A stretch of 43,736 bases of DNA from an uncultured Verrucomicrobiota bacterium (GTDB taxonomy: Bacteria > Verrucomicrobiota > Kiritimatiellia > RFP12 > UBA3636), in the NCBI GenBank assembly GCA_946534105.1, contig CAMNCG010000006.1, positions 1-43,736 of the forward strand. Reading direction: 5' to 3'. Shown here piece after piece: positions 7,744-16,134 of this stretch. Both the position numbers and the translations under genes were made by a program. Each line of letters opens with the position of its first letter. The first letter of the stretch is position 1. Under the pieces are notes generated by a model, which did no database searches, was not told the DNA's origin, and saw nothing but the letters and a program-made list of their open reading frames with translations.

Positions 7744-8742
7744 TCAGCGGACGGCGGCGAGGGCGCGCGCGGCGGCGGCGCGGAGGTCCGGAAGGTCGGC
7801 GGCGAAGCGCTCGGTGCCGGGCAGGGCGAGGTCGAGCGCGGCGACGTCGAGCCCGGAGAAGAACCCGAGCCAGACCATGGCCTGGAGGTACTGTCCGGCG
7901 GGGTTGAGGTGGATGGTGTCGCTCTGGAACGTCCGCTCGCCGCTTGCGGCGTCCGTCTTCCACCAGAAGTTCCCGACCGGTTCGCCGCGGAGGTCGGGCG
8001 TCTGCCCCGGGGCGAGCCCTTCAAGCGAGGCGGGGTCGAAGACGCGCCCTTCGGCGGCCAGCGCCTCCCGGCGCATCCGCACGGCGGCGCCCACCGGGAT
8101 GGTGCGCAGACCGAAGTCGTCCGCGAATTTGCGGTACGCGTCTTCGACGCGGCGCGCCATTTCCCCCTGATCGAAGCCCCACGTTTTTTCACCGGGGCGG
8201 AAGCGCGCGTCGGCGGCGTTGTAGGCCCAGGTCTGGTGCACGACGATTTCCGCCTGCGGCGCGAGGCGGCGGATTTCGGCGACCACCTCGTCCGCCGCCG
8301 GGCGGTACGTTTCGGGCCGCCAGCTCGCGGGACTCGCCTGCTGGATCGTCACGACGTCCCATGCCTGCGTGGCGAGCATTTGCGGGATGTTGGCATTGAA
8401 CTTGACCGGAGCCGCAGGGCGATCCGCGTGGAACCACGTGACGCCGTATGGGGCGAAGTCGGGATCCTCCTCGGCCTTGCGGATGTTGTCGGCATGACGG
8501 GCCAGGGAACAGCCGCCGATGTAGAGGGAGCAGAATTCCATCGGCGCACCGACGGCGGCCGCCGCCGCGGGAAAGAACTTGCAGAGGCTCAGCGAAAAGC
8601 TGTTCCCGATGGCGAGGATGCGCACGGGGTGGCGATCCGCGGGGGCGGAGGAGGGCGGGAGCCGTCCGCCCGCGCCGTCGATTCCGGCGGCAACGGCCGC
8701 GAGCGGGGCGAAAAGGGAAAGAGCGGAGAGAGGGCGATGCAT
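7744..8742 (-). CDS. Secreted SGNH-fold hydrolase (DUF4886-like)
   Basis: This protein is about 332 residues with an N-terminal hydrophobic segment (about 5-20) that looks like a signal sequence. Block I is GNSFS (about 46-50) with S48 as likely nucleophile. The C-terminal SDTIHLNPAG carries the Asp/His of block V, so the catalytic machinery appears intact. Such enzymes deacylate glycans or other secreted substrates. It is the last gene of the six-gene cluster, 32 bp after the FAD oxidoreductase. The start at 8742 is set by an AAGGA about 10 nt upstream. Confidence 0.8.
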   Translation of the reverse strand: MHRPLSALSLFAPLAAVAAGIDGAGGRLPPSSAPADRHPVRILAIGNSFSLSLCKFFPAAAAAVGAPMEFCSLYIGGCSLARHADNIRKAEEDPDFAPYGVTWFHADRPAAPVKFNANIPQMLATQAWDVVTIQQASPASWRPETYRPAADEVVAEIRRLAPQAEIVVHQTWAYNAADARFRPGEKTWGFDQGEMARRVEDAYRKFADDFGLRTIPVGAAVRMRREALAAEGRVFDPASLEGLAPGQTPDLRGEPVGNFWWKTDAASGERTFQSDTIHLNPAGQYLQAMVWLGFFSGLDVAALDLALPGTERFAADLPDLRAAAARALAAVR

Positions 8743-8774
8743 GGTTGATTCCTTGCGTTGCGGGTAATTCGTTT

Positions 8775-10556
8775 TCAAGTGGTCTCGAAGGCGAAGACGC
8801 GGGCCGTCGCGGCGCCCCAGGTGGAGAGCGGGACGAGGCGCACGCCGCAGGCGCGGCAGTCGAGCGGGACGCGCACGAGGCGCTGGTGGTTGCCGAGGAC
8901 TTCCGCTTCGCGCGTCCACGTCCCGTCGGCGCAGAGGCGGTCGATGCGGAAGTCGCGCACGAGCGTGGCGGGCACCGCGCGCGGCTTGTCGCGGAGCGCG
9001 CGGTAGTACCGCCCCTGGCTACACTCGGAATTGCCCCCCAGCGGCCGGTCGTCCTCGCGGCGGTCGAGATTGCTGTCGAAGACGATGCGCGCCTCGCGCA
9101 GCTCCGTCTCGGCGGCGAAGCGGTATTCCGCGGCGGAGCCGGCCGGCGCCTCCCACGCGTGGGGACCGTCGTCCCAGTCGCGGTCCATGCCGTCGCGCAG
9201 GCGTTCGACGCCTTCCCCCGCCGTCGCGGAAAGTTCCGCCGCGGCGCAGGGGCCGCGCGTCTCGCGGCGCAGGCCCGGGATCATGCAGTCGTCGTCGAGA
9301 AGCGCGCGCCGGAGTTCGTCGAGGCGGAGGCGCCCGACGTCGCGCGCGTCCAGACGGTCGCGCGCGGCGATCGCGGCCGCGGTGCCGACGGCCTGGCCTT
9401 CGAGCGCGCAGGTGGCCATGACGCGCGCGGCGCTCAGCGCGACGTGCGAGCAGCTGATGTCGCGTCCGGCGCAGAAGAGGTTCGGAACGTTGCGCGAGTA
9501 CAGGGAGCGGTACGGAATGCCGAAGGGGCTCGGACAATCCGTGTACTTGGTGCCCGGACCGTCGTGGTAGAACCCCTTCGGGTAGTGGTTGTCGATCTTC
9601 CAGCCGCCGTAGGCCACGACATCGGGAAAGACGCCGCCGGACTGCACCTCGCCCTGCGTCAGCACGTGGTCGCCGAGGTAGCGGCGGCTCTCGCGCTTTC
9701 CGGGAAGCGCGCCGACCCATTCGAGGCCGAAGTTGGCGAAGCGCCCGCGGTCCGGGGCCTTGTTCTTGATCCAGTCCCAGACGCCGTAGGCGATCCGCAG
9801 AAGCTCGTCGCGGTGCGCCGCCGCGTTGGCGATCGTATCGTCCGCGCCGCCGACCTCGATCCACCACATGTTCGTGCGCGTCGGGTCGCAGAAGCGGTTC
9901 TCGATCCAGCGCCGGCGGTCCGGGGCGGAAAAGTCGTACGCCCACGGCGGCGGAACGAATTCCTGCGGCGTCTCGAACTCCATCGTCTGGAAGAGGATGC
10001 TGCTCCCCATCGTGCAGGAATCGGACTCCGCCGGGGCCTCGCTCTCCCCGTATTCGGAACGGGCTTCGCGCCCGACGCGGAAGTCGGCGCCGGAAAGGGG
10101 GGCGAGGACGGCGTCACCGGTGCAGTCCGCGAACAGAGGGGCGAAGACTTCGATCCACCGCTGCGTCGGTCCCTGCCAGGCCCGGACGGACTTCACCGCG
10201 CTTCCGGACGTTTCGCAGGAACAGACGGACGCGTCGAGAAGGAGGTCAAGGTTTGGCTCCTTGCGGACGAGGCCCCACAGCAGGGAATCGAAAACCGGCC
10301 AGCACGACCCGGCGTTGTAGCGGAGGTTTTCCAGCTGGATCTCTTCGAGGATGCCGGTCTCCCTCCGGTTCGGGCCCAGCGCCCCGCAGACGTGCATCCG
10401 GATCTCGGACGACGCGTTGCCGCCCAGCACCGGCCGGTCCTGGACGAGCACCGTCTTCGCCCCGCGCCGCGCGGCGGCGAGCGCCGCGCACGTGCCCGCG
10501 AGGCCGCCGCCGACGACGCAGAAATCCGCTTCGATTTTGGTTGTCGGGAATTCCAT
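8775..10556 (-). CDS. FAD-dependent oxidoreductase (FAD_oxidored family) with C-terminal beta domain
   Basis: This 593-residue protein opens with a Rossmann dinucleotide fold: GGGLAG near 17-22, then ARRGAKTVLVQDRPVLGGNASSE, the typical second FAD contact. NLFCAGRDISCSHVALSAAR is the C-terminal flavin-binding block of this family. Residues after about 460 form a separate segment that looks like a beta-sandwich. No signal peptide is seen, so it is probably cytoplasmic. The substrate is unknown; an oxidised sugar would fit the genes around it. It follows the first GH gene by 36 bp. A related enzyme without the long C-terminal domain is at 34032. Confidence 0.83.
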   Translation of the reverse strand: MEFPTTKIEADFCVVGGGLAGTCAALAAARRGAKTVLVQDRPVLGGNASSEIRMHVCGALGPNRRETGILEEIQLENLRYNAGSCWPVFDSLLWGLVRKEPNLDLLLDASVCSCETSGSAVKSVRAWQGPTQRWIEVFAPLFADCTGDAVLAPLSGADFRVGREARSEYGESEAPAESDSCTMGSSILFQTMEFETPQEFVPPPWAYDFSAPDRRRWIENRFCDPTRTNMWWIEVGGADDTIANAAAHRDELLRIAYGVWDWIKNKAPDRGRFANFGLEWVGALPGKRESRRYLGDHVLTQGEVQSGGVFPDVVAYGGWKIDNHYPKGFYHDGPGTKYTDCPSPFGIPYRSLYSRNVPNLFCAGRDISCSHVALSAARVMATCALEGQAVGTAAAIAARDRLDARDVGRLRLDELRRALLDDDCMIPGLRRETRGPCAAAELSATAGEGVERLRDGMDRDWDDGPHAWEAPAGSAAEYRFAAETELREARIVFDSNLDRREDDRPLGGNSECSQGRYYRALRDKPRAVPATLVRDFRIDRLCADGTWTREAEVLGNHQRLVRVPLDCRACGVRLVPLSTWGAATARVFAFETT

Positions 10557-10592
10557 TTCGGTAGGTTCCGGGAGTTGCGTTTCCGGGCGGGT

Positions 10593-12635
10593 TCACTTGC
10601 CGCGCGGCGAGCCGGACTGTCTCCCGCGACGGCGCAAATCATACATCGTTTCGCCGATTTCGCGGGCGGCTTCGCAGAGCGGGCGGTACGGGCGGTCCGT
10701 GCCGTCGACGAAGCCGCACTGATACGCTTCGCCGTCGCCTCGCCCGATGAGCGGCTGGTCGCGGTACTGGAACCAGTGGCAGCCGACGAGGAGCGGGTGG
10801 CGGAGCGCGCCCTCGACGAGGCGCGCGTAGCTCCTTCCGCGCTCCTCCTGGTCGCCGACGGGGCAGAGGCTCGCCTTGAACATCCCGCGGTCGATGCACC
10901 CGAAGTGGAATTCGCCGAGAAGGACGGGCTTTTCGACGCCGCCGTCCATGATCTTCGAGGGAAGGTTTGCGATGGAGTTCGCGTAGGCGTTGACGCTCAC
11001 GACGTCGCAGTGCCTCGCGGCGGCGTTCCAGAGCAGCCCGCTCTGGCGGAACCCGACGAAGCGGCTTCCGAGATAGAGCTTGTCCGGCGCCGCGCGGCGC
11101 AGTTCTTCCTTGCAGACGCGGAAGTAGAGGTCGAGGAGCGGCGCGGCTTTTTCCCCGCCGACGGACGGAATCCACTTCTGGAACTGCAGTTCGTTGTCCA
11201 CGAAGAAGCCGATGCACAGCGGATCGCGCGCGGCGCGGCGCAGCATGGCGCCGTTGGGCGAATCTTCCGCGAACGCCCGGCGGATCGCTTCGCGCATGTT
11301 TTGTTCGAAATCCGGGTCTTCGAGATCGTAGACGTGGAATTTGGGGTGCCGCTTCACGCCCCTGGCGCGTTCGAGAACGCTCGCGACGTAGGGCATGCGC
11401 GCCGTGGCGAGGAGTTCGCGGGCCGACCAGTTGCCGATCGTGTTCTGGCCCCACGCGGGCAGGCGCCTCTGGACGAAGTCGAAGTAGTCCCGGAGGTAGT
11501 CCTTTTTGCCGAACTTCCGTTCGAGGTTCCACGCCGGATAGGCCATCATGCGGTCCGGCGGGACCGGCGTCTCGTGCCAGCCGGGATGCTTCGAGCCGTC
11601 GGAGGAGTCGGTGTTGTCGCGCACGACGTCGATGCCGGTCGAAAAGAAGAGCGTGCCTTCGGGCGTGACGAGCCACCACTTGCCGTCCACGCGTTCGGTG
11701 CGGAAGGAACCGGTCGCGCGGAGGCGCGGGCCGTCCTTCCAGCCGCCGAAGCGGTCCCAGGAAGCGGGGCGGGGGGAGGCGGCGATTTCCGCCGATTCGC
11801 GCGCGAGGTCGGCGCGCAGTTCTTCGTCGGAATGCACCTTCTCGGGCCATTCGGCGTGCTTGAACTGCCCGTAGCGGTCGATGAACGGGAAGAACCGGTC
11901 CGCGGGGATCGCGCGGGCGGCGTCCGGCTCGCCTTCGAGCCGCAGGTCCGAGAGCCGGCAGTCCACGACCCAGCGGAATTCGTCCTCGTAGGGCCACTGC
12001 ACCTGGAGATCGACGGAGTTGACGTGGTGCGTGTCGACGAGAAGCGGCCCCGGCGCGCCTTCGGGGGAGGCGTAGATTTCCGGATGCGGCAGGAGGATGC
12101 GCATCGTGCCCTTTTCGCCGGGATTGAGGCCGATGCCGGTGTTGATCGAACGGTTCTTGACGAAATTCGCGATCGCGTGGTCGGCCGCCTCCGAATCCGC
12201 GCCGCCGCTTCCGACGTGCATCGTGAGGCGCATCTGGCGGTCGGGCGAGCGGTTTTCCACGTCGAGCGCGAGCCACTTGGCGCCGGAGAAGTCGAACGAC
12301 CGCCGGCCTTCCGGCGGCAGGATGCGCAGGCCGCAGCTCCACTCCGCGCTCGGGAGGCGCAAGGCGACGGCGCCCGCGCCGTCGCGCACGACCTCCGCGC
12401 CGTGGACCGGCTCCAGCCGGCAGGCGGCGAAGGAAAGGGGCTCCGGCGCTTCGCGGATCGGGACGGGCGGGACGGGCGAGGCCGGCGGGGCGGGCGAGGC
12501 CGGCGGGACGGGCGAGGCCGGCGGGGCGGGCGAGGCCGGCGGGACGGGCGCGGCCGGCGGGGCGGGCGGGGCGTAGCGGTAAAACGCGAACACCGCGGCG
12601 CCGATGAAAAGGACGAGGAATAGAAAGTCTTTCAT
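10593..12635 (-). CDS. GH50-like (beta-agarase-type) glycoside hydrolase, membrane-anchored, catalytically intact
   Basis: The product is 680 residues. An N-terminal signal-anchor (MKDFLFLVLFIGAAVFAFYRY) is followed by a Pro/Ala/Ser linker (about 22-59), a beta-sandwich-like domain (about 65-235) and a clan GH-A barrel (about 290-665). The acid/base is E482 in FFVDNEL and the nucleophile E575 in LLGEFHFG. The motifs LFFSTGIDVVRD and GQNTIGNWS also fit GH50/GH42-like enzymes. The substrate is probably a galactan-type polysaccharide, by family inference. The ATG overlaps the stop of the upstream GH gene (ATGA), implying translational coupling. It is the third of three tandem paralogues in transcription order. 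Confidence 0.82.
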   Translation of the reverse strand: MKDFLFLVLFIGAAVFAFYRYAPPAPPAAPVPPASPAPPASPVPPASPAPPASPVPPVPIREAPEPLSFAACRLEPVHGAEVVRDGAGAVALRLPSAEWSCGLRILPPEGRRSFDFSGAKWLALDVENRSPDRQMRLTMHVGSGGADSEAADHAIANFVKNRSINTGIGLNPGEKGTMRILLPHPEIYASPEGAPGPLLVDTHHVNSVDLQVQWPYEDEFRWVVDCRLSDLRLEGEPDAARAIPADRFFPFIDRYGQFKHAEWPEKVHSDEELRADLARESAEIAASPRPASWDRFGGWKDGPRLRATGSFRTERVDGKWWLVTPEGTLFFSTGIDVVRDNTDSSDGSKHPGWHETPVPPDRMMAYPAWNLERKFGKKDYLRDYFDFVQRRLPAWGQNTIGNWSARELLATARMPYVASVLERARGVKRHPKFHVYDLEDPDFEQNMREAIRRAFAEDSPNGAMLRRAARDPLCIGFFVDNELQFQKWIPSVGGEKAAPLLDLYFRVCKEELRRAAPDKLYLGSRFVGFRQSGLLWNAAARHCDVVSVNAYANSIANLPSKIMDGGVEKPVLLGEFHFGCIDRGMFKASLCPVGDQEERGRSYARLVEGALRHPLLVGCHWFQYRDQPLIGRGDGEAYQCGFVDGTDRPYRPLCEAAREIGETMYDLRRRGRQSGSPRGK
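12471..12560 (-). repeat. Tandem 18-bp repeats encoding a PAS-rich linker
   Basis: Five units alternate between GACGGGCGAGGCCGGCGG and GGCGGGCGAGGCCGGCGG (the fifth has one change). Each encodes six linker residues of the APPASP/VPPASP type between the membrane anchor and the sugar-active domains of the GH at 10593-12635. Copy number could change without a frameshift. Confidence 0.85.
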
Positions 12636-14110
12636 TGCGGGTCGGGACGGTCGTACATGGTTTCGCCGACCGCGCGGGCGGCGGCGCAGAGCCCGGGATA
12701 CGTGCGGTCGCAGACGTCGACGAAGCCGATCTGGAAGGCCTCGCCGTCGTCGCGCCCGACGAGCGGCTGGTCGCGGTACTGGAAGTAGTGGCATCCGACG
12801 ACGCACGGATTCGCGACGGCGCCGCGGACGAATCGTTCGTACGCCGCGGCTCGCGCGGCCTGGCTCGTGGCGGGGCACGGACCGGCGGCGAACATTCCGC
12901 GGTCGAGGCATCCGAACGTGAACGCCCCGACGAGGAGCGGCTTGTCGGCCATCGCGGCGGTGCCGAGCGGGCGGAGGGACGCGGCGTCGCGCTCATGCAC
13001 GTCCGCGACGAGCACGTCGGCGAATTCGGCCGCGGCGTCCCATGCCGAGGCCGGCTGCTCCATTCCGGCGAAGGCCGCCGCGAAGTAGAGGCGTTTTGGC
13101 GCGAGGGCGCGAACGGCGCCCTGCGCGGCGCGGAAGTAGACGCCGAGCCATTTCCGGCGGAAGGTCTCCGCGTCGGCCGCGAACCCGGCCCCGGGAAGCG
13201 GGGCGGCGAGCATGGCGAGCGACGGCCACGTCGGGAGGCTCGTGCCCCAGGCGGCGTTCAGCGCGCCGAGGGAGCCGTATTTGGCGTGGACGTGGCCGAA
13301 GAAGGCGTTCTTCGCGGACGAAGCGCGGACGTCCTGCGCCATCATCGCGCCGAGCATGGATTCGAACGGCAGTTCGCTGTCGACGGAAAATCCGATGCAC
13401 GCCGGGTCGTCCACCGCCGCGGCGACGGCGGGTTCGGTGCGGGCCTGGTCGAGGACTCCGGCACGGAATTTCGTTTCGAAATCCGGGTGGAAGACGTCGT
13501 AGATGCGCGTGCCCGGGAGGCGCGGGGCCTTGGCGGGGGAGTCGAGCAGGAGAACGTACGGCGTACGGCCGGCCGAGGGGAGGCGCCACGCGCTCCAGCG
13601 GCCGATCGTGTTGAAGCCCCAGTCGGCGAGACGCGCGTGGATGTGGCGATAGTAGTCCGAGAGGTAGTCGATTTTGCCGAATTTTTTCTGGAGGTTCCAG
13701 TGGGTGAAGGCCATGCGGCCGTTTTTCGGCGGCTTCGTTTCGTACCAGTCGGGGTTGAGGCGGCCGTTGGCGGCGTCGGTGTAGTGGCGGAGCGTGTCGA
13801 GGCCGTGCGAGAAGAAGAGCCGGCCGTCGGGGTCCACGAGGTGCCAGCGGCCGTCGCGCTTTTCGGCGCGGAACGCGCCCGTCGCTTCGAGCGCCGGGCC
13901 GGCGGCGCTCCCGCCCCACCGGTCCCACGAGGCGGGAGCCGGGCGCATCGCGGCGCGTTCGCGCGCGAGGTCGGCGGGGAGTTCGGATTCGTCGTGAACC
14001 TTTTCCGGCCAGTCGGCGTGGGCGAACTGGCCGAAGCGGTCGACGAACGGCCGCCGCAGCGCATCGTAGGGCACGGCGGGGGAGTAAAGGGAGTAGCGGG
14101 GGGAAACCAT
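12632..14110 (-). CDS. GH50-like protein lacking the catalytic nucleophile (predicted pseudoenzyme)
   Basis: This 492-residue paralogue of its two neighbours aligns to them from the FVDRFGQFAHADWPEKV motif onward. It lacks a signal peptide and the N-terminal beta-sandwich domain. At the acid/base site it reads FSVDSEL (S245-E246) instead of FFVDNEL. At the nucleophile site it reads LLVGAFTFG, with A396 where the neighbours have Glu. Hydrolysis is therefore unlikely. It keeps a segment (about 276-297, with KYGSLGALNAAWGT) that is typical of GH42/GH50 and missing from both paralogues. The frame is open and coupled to the next gene by ATGA, so it is not a decayed ORF. A heptanucleotide repeat lies directly upstream. 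It may bind sugar or regulate. Confidence 0.78.
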   Translation of the reverse strand: MVSPRYSLYSPAVPYDALRRPFVDRFGQFAHADWPEKVHDESELPADLARERAAMRPAPASWDRWGGSAAGPALEATGAFRAEKRDGRWHLVDPDGRLFFSHGLDTLRHYTDAANGRLNPDWYETKPPKNGRMAFTHWNLQKKFGKIDYLSDYYRHIHARLADWGFNTIGRWSAWRLPSAGRTPYVLLLDSPAKAPRLPGTRIYDVFHPDFETKFRAGVLDQARTEPAVAAAVDDPACIGFSVDSELPFESMLGAMMAQDVRASSAKNAFFGHVHAKYGSLGALNAAWGTSLPTWPSLAMLAAPLPGAGFAADAETFRRKWLGVYFRAAQGAVRALAPKRLYFAAAFAGMEQPASAWDAAAEFADVLVADVHERDAASLRPLGTAAMADKPLLVGAFTFGCLDRGMFAAGPCPATSQAARAAAYERFVRGAVANPCVVGCHYFQYRDQPLVGRDDGEAFQIGFVDVCDRTYPGLCAAARAVGETMYDRPDPQ

Positions 14111-14116
14111 GGCGGG

Positions 14117-14193
14117 TTTCAGGTTTCAGGTTTCAGGTCTCAGGTTTCAGGTCTCAGGTTTCAGGTTTCAGGTCTCAGGTTTCAGGTTTCAAG
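14117..14193 (-). repeat. Heptanucleotide tandem repeat (TTTCAGG/TCTCAGG)n
   Basis: Ten uninterrupted 7-bp units run from 14117 to 14186 (seven TTTCAGG, three TCTCAGG), followed by a degenerate eleventh. The array fills much of the 131-bp gap between two GH genes and starts 6 bp upstream of the ATG at 14110. Copy-number change would alter the distance to that start codon. Confidence 0.92.
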
Positions 14194-14241
14194 GTTTTTG
14201 GGGGCAGGTTGAAGGGTAGGGGTGGGGCGGGGGGGGGCGGG

Positions 14242-16134
14242 TCAGGGGGCGGAATGATAGCGCGTTTCGTACATCGTTTCGGCGACGGCGCGGGCGGCTT
14301 CGGCGAGTTTCGGGTACGGCCGGTCGCAGACGTCCACGAACCCGATCTGGTAGTTCTCGCCGTCGCCGCGCCCGACGAGCGGCTGGTCGCGGTACTGGAA
14401 CCAGTGCGACCCGACGAACAGCGGGTGGCGCAGCGCGCCCTCCACGACGCGGCGATAGCTTCTGCCCCGTTCGCACTGGTCCCCGACGGGGCAGAGTCCT
14501 GGCGAGAACATCCCGCGGTGCATCGTCCCGAAGTGGAATTCGCTGTGCAGGACCGGCTTGTCGAACGCGGGGGCGGCGTATTCGCCCTCGCCGAACACCG
14601 CGACGCTGCTTACGTAGGAATTGACCGAAATCACGTCGCACCACTTCGCGGCGGCCTGCCAGAGGGCGGTGGAGTTGCGCAGTCCCTTGAACCGGCAGCC
14701 GAGGTAGAGCTTTCCGGGCGCGGCGGCGGCGAGCGCCTCCTTGCAGGCTTTGAAATACGGCTCGAAGTACGCGCTGTCGGAGGGGAAGGAAAGCTCGTTG
14801 TCGATGAAAAACCCGATGCACATCGGATCCGCCGCCGCGTGCGCGAGCGCCGAGCCCTCCGCCGCGAACGCGGCGGCCACGGCGTCGCGCATCTTGCCGG
14901 TGAACGTTTCGTCGAGCGTGTCGTAGAAGCCGGAGGAAAGATACGGCAACCCGGAGGGCTTCGAGACGGCGACGATCGCGTAGGGCTTGCGCGAGAGCTT
15001 CGTGAGGTCGCCGTCGCTCCAGTTGCCGATTGTGTTGATCCCCCATGAATCGAGCCGGCGCAGGACGAAGTCGAAGTAGTCCGCCCGGAAGTTCTCCTTT
15101 CCGAACTTTTCACGCAGGTTCCATGTCGGAAACGCCATGGAGGCCTGCGCCCGGCTTTCGTACCACGAGGGGTGAAGCCGGCCGTCCGGCGCGTCGCTGT
15201 CGGTTTTCACCACGTTGATGCCGAGCGAGTAGAACAGGTGCCCGGAAGGCGTCACGAGCCACCACTTGCCGTCGACCTTCTCCGTGCGGAAGTTCCCCGT
15301 CGCCTCCAGCTGCGGCCCCGCGGCCCAGCCGCCGTATTCGTCCCACGACGACGGCGGCGCCTTTAGGGCGGCATTCTCGGCCGCGAGGTCGGCGCGCAGT
15401 TCGTCGTAGGACGAGACCTTGTCCTTCCACCGGCCGTGCGCGAACTGGCCGAACCTGTCGACGAACGGGAGATAGCCGCCGGCGGCGACGCCGCGCGACC
15501 AGTCGGGCGCCCCGACGAGCCGCACGTTCGAGACGCGGAAATGGAGGAGGTTGGAAAACTGCCCCTCGTAGGGCCAGACCACGAGAAACGCGACGTTCGT
15601 GATCGCGGCGGTGTCGAGCGTCCTCACGCCCTTTGCACCGCTTGGAAAGGAGTAGATCTCCTTGTGCGGGAGCTGCAGCTTCAGCGTCGCCCTTTCCCCC
15701 GGGTCGAGGGCGATGCCGGCGTAGGCGTCGCCGGATGCGTCCTTGATCTGGAGGCAGAGGCGCTGCTGGTGGCCGGAGAGGTTCTCGACGTCGGCGGCGA
15801 GATAGCGCCCTGCCGAAAGGTCGAACGTCGCCTTCCCCGGCGGCGGCAGGAGCCGGAAGCCGGAGGAATACTCGGCGCTCGAACTCCGAAGCACGACGGA
15901 GCCGCCGGACTCGAACGACAGCCGTCCTCCGTAGACCGCCTCCGCCCGGCCTTTCGCGAGCGAAAGCGCATCGTCCGCGCCGGTTCCGAAAGCCGCCTGC
16001 GGCAACAGCGCCGCGGCGAGGAGAATCGCCGCAACGGCCAGTGGGGAGGCGGTCTCCAGACCGCCGCCGGGCTTCGCGGCGAACGGGAGTTCGCCGCCCC
16101 CCTCCGAGGCGCAAGCCAGTGGCGAGGCGGTCAT
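14242..16134 (-). CDS. GH50-like (beta-agarase-type) glycoside hydrolase with interrupted signal peptide
   Basis: This 630-residue paralogue of the GH at 10593 has a beta-sandwich-like domain (about 60-215) and a clan GH-A barrel (about 260-620). Both catalytic acids are present: E447 in FFIDNEL and E532 in SEFHFG. The start ATG at 16134 overlaps the stop of the beta-helix gene (TAATG), which supports it. TASPLA occurs at residues 2-7 and again at 28-33. Removing the 26 residues between leaves a canonical signal peptide, MTASPLAVAAILLAAALL followed by PQAAFG. The extra codons come from a structured 78-bp insertion (16037-16132). Whether the lengthened N-region still exports the enzyme is uncertain. 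Confidence 0.82.
   Translation of the reverse strand: MTASPLACASEGGGELPFAAKPGGGLETASPLAVAAILLAAALLPQAAFGTGADDALSLAKGRAEAVYGGRLSFESGGSVVLRSSSAEYSSGFRLLPPPGKATFDLSAGRYLAADVENLSGHQQRLCLQIKDASGDAYAGIALDPGERATLKLQLPHKEIYSFPSGAKGVRTLDTAAITNVAFLVVWPYEGQFSNLLHFRVSNVRLVGAPDWSRGVAAGGYLPFVDRFGQFAHGRWKDKVSSYDELRADLAAENAALKAPPSSWDEYGGWAAGPQLEATGNFRTEKVDGKWWLVTPSGHLFYSLGINVVKTDSDAPDGRLHPSWYESRAQASMAFPTWNLREKFGKENFRADYFDFVLRRLDSWGINTIGNWSDGDLTKLSRKPYAIVAVSKPSGLPYLSSGFYDTLDETFTGKMRDAVAAAFAAEGSALAHAAADPMCIGFFIDNELSFPSDSAYFEPYFKACKEALAAAAPGKLYLGCRFKGLRNSTALWQAAAKWCDVISVNSYVSSVAVFGEGEYAAPAFDKPVLHSEFHFGTMHRGMFSPGLCPVGDQCERGRSYRRVVEGALRHPLFVGSHWFQYRDQPLVGRGDGENYQIGFVDVCDRPYPKLAEAARAVAETMYETRYHSAP
16037..16132. 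repeat. In-frame structured insertion with flanking 18-bp direct repeats
   Basis: Two copies of an 18-mer, GCCAGTGGGGAGGCGGTC (16037-16054) and GCCAGTGGCGAGGCGGTC (16115-16132), differ at one base and are 78 bp apart. Between them lie a palindrome GGCGGTCT/AGACCGCC (16049-16066, 2-nt loop) and a hairpin GCGGCGAAC/GTTCGCCGC (16076-16097, 4-nt loop). The extra 78 bp keep the reading frame of the GH gene. It resembles the palindromic elements known to insert in-frame in other bacteria, but I see no second copy in this window. Confidence 0.7.

Noticed and set aside
8448-12623. Very long rightward open frame (over 1,300 codons) opposite the FAD oxidoreductase and GH genes
   Set aside because: It is the antisense shadow of genes with clear domains in GC-rich DNA; its translation is Arg/Ala/Val-rich low complexity without domains.
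14117-14193. Possible CRISPR array
   Set aside because: The units are 7 bp and contiguous, with no spacers and no cas genes nearby.
16037-16132. Insertion sequence or transposon
   Set aside because: The insert is only 78 bp and codes for no transposase; no IS elements, integrases or phage genes are seen anywhere in the window.
10593-16134. Assignment of the three tandem proteins as GH42 beta-galactosidases
   Set aside because: The overall motif set, the N-terminal beta-sandwich and the VDNEL context fit GH50-like agarase-type enzymes better, though the two families share a fold and I keep the call at the -like level.
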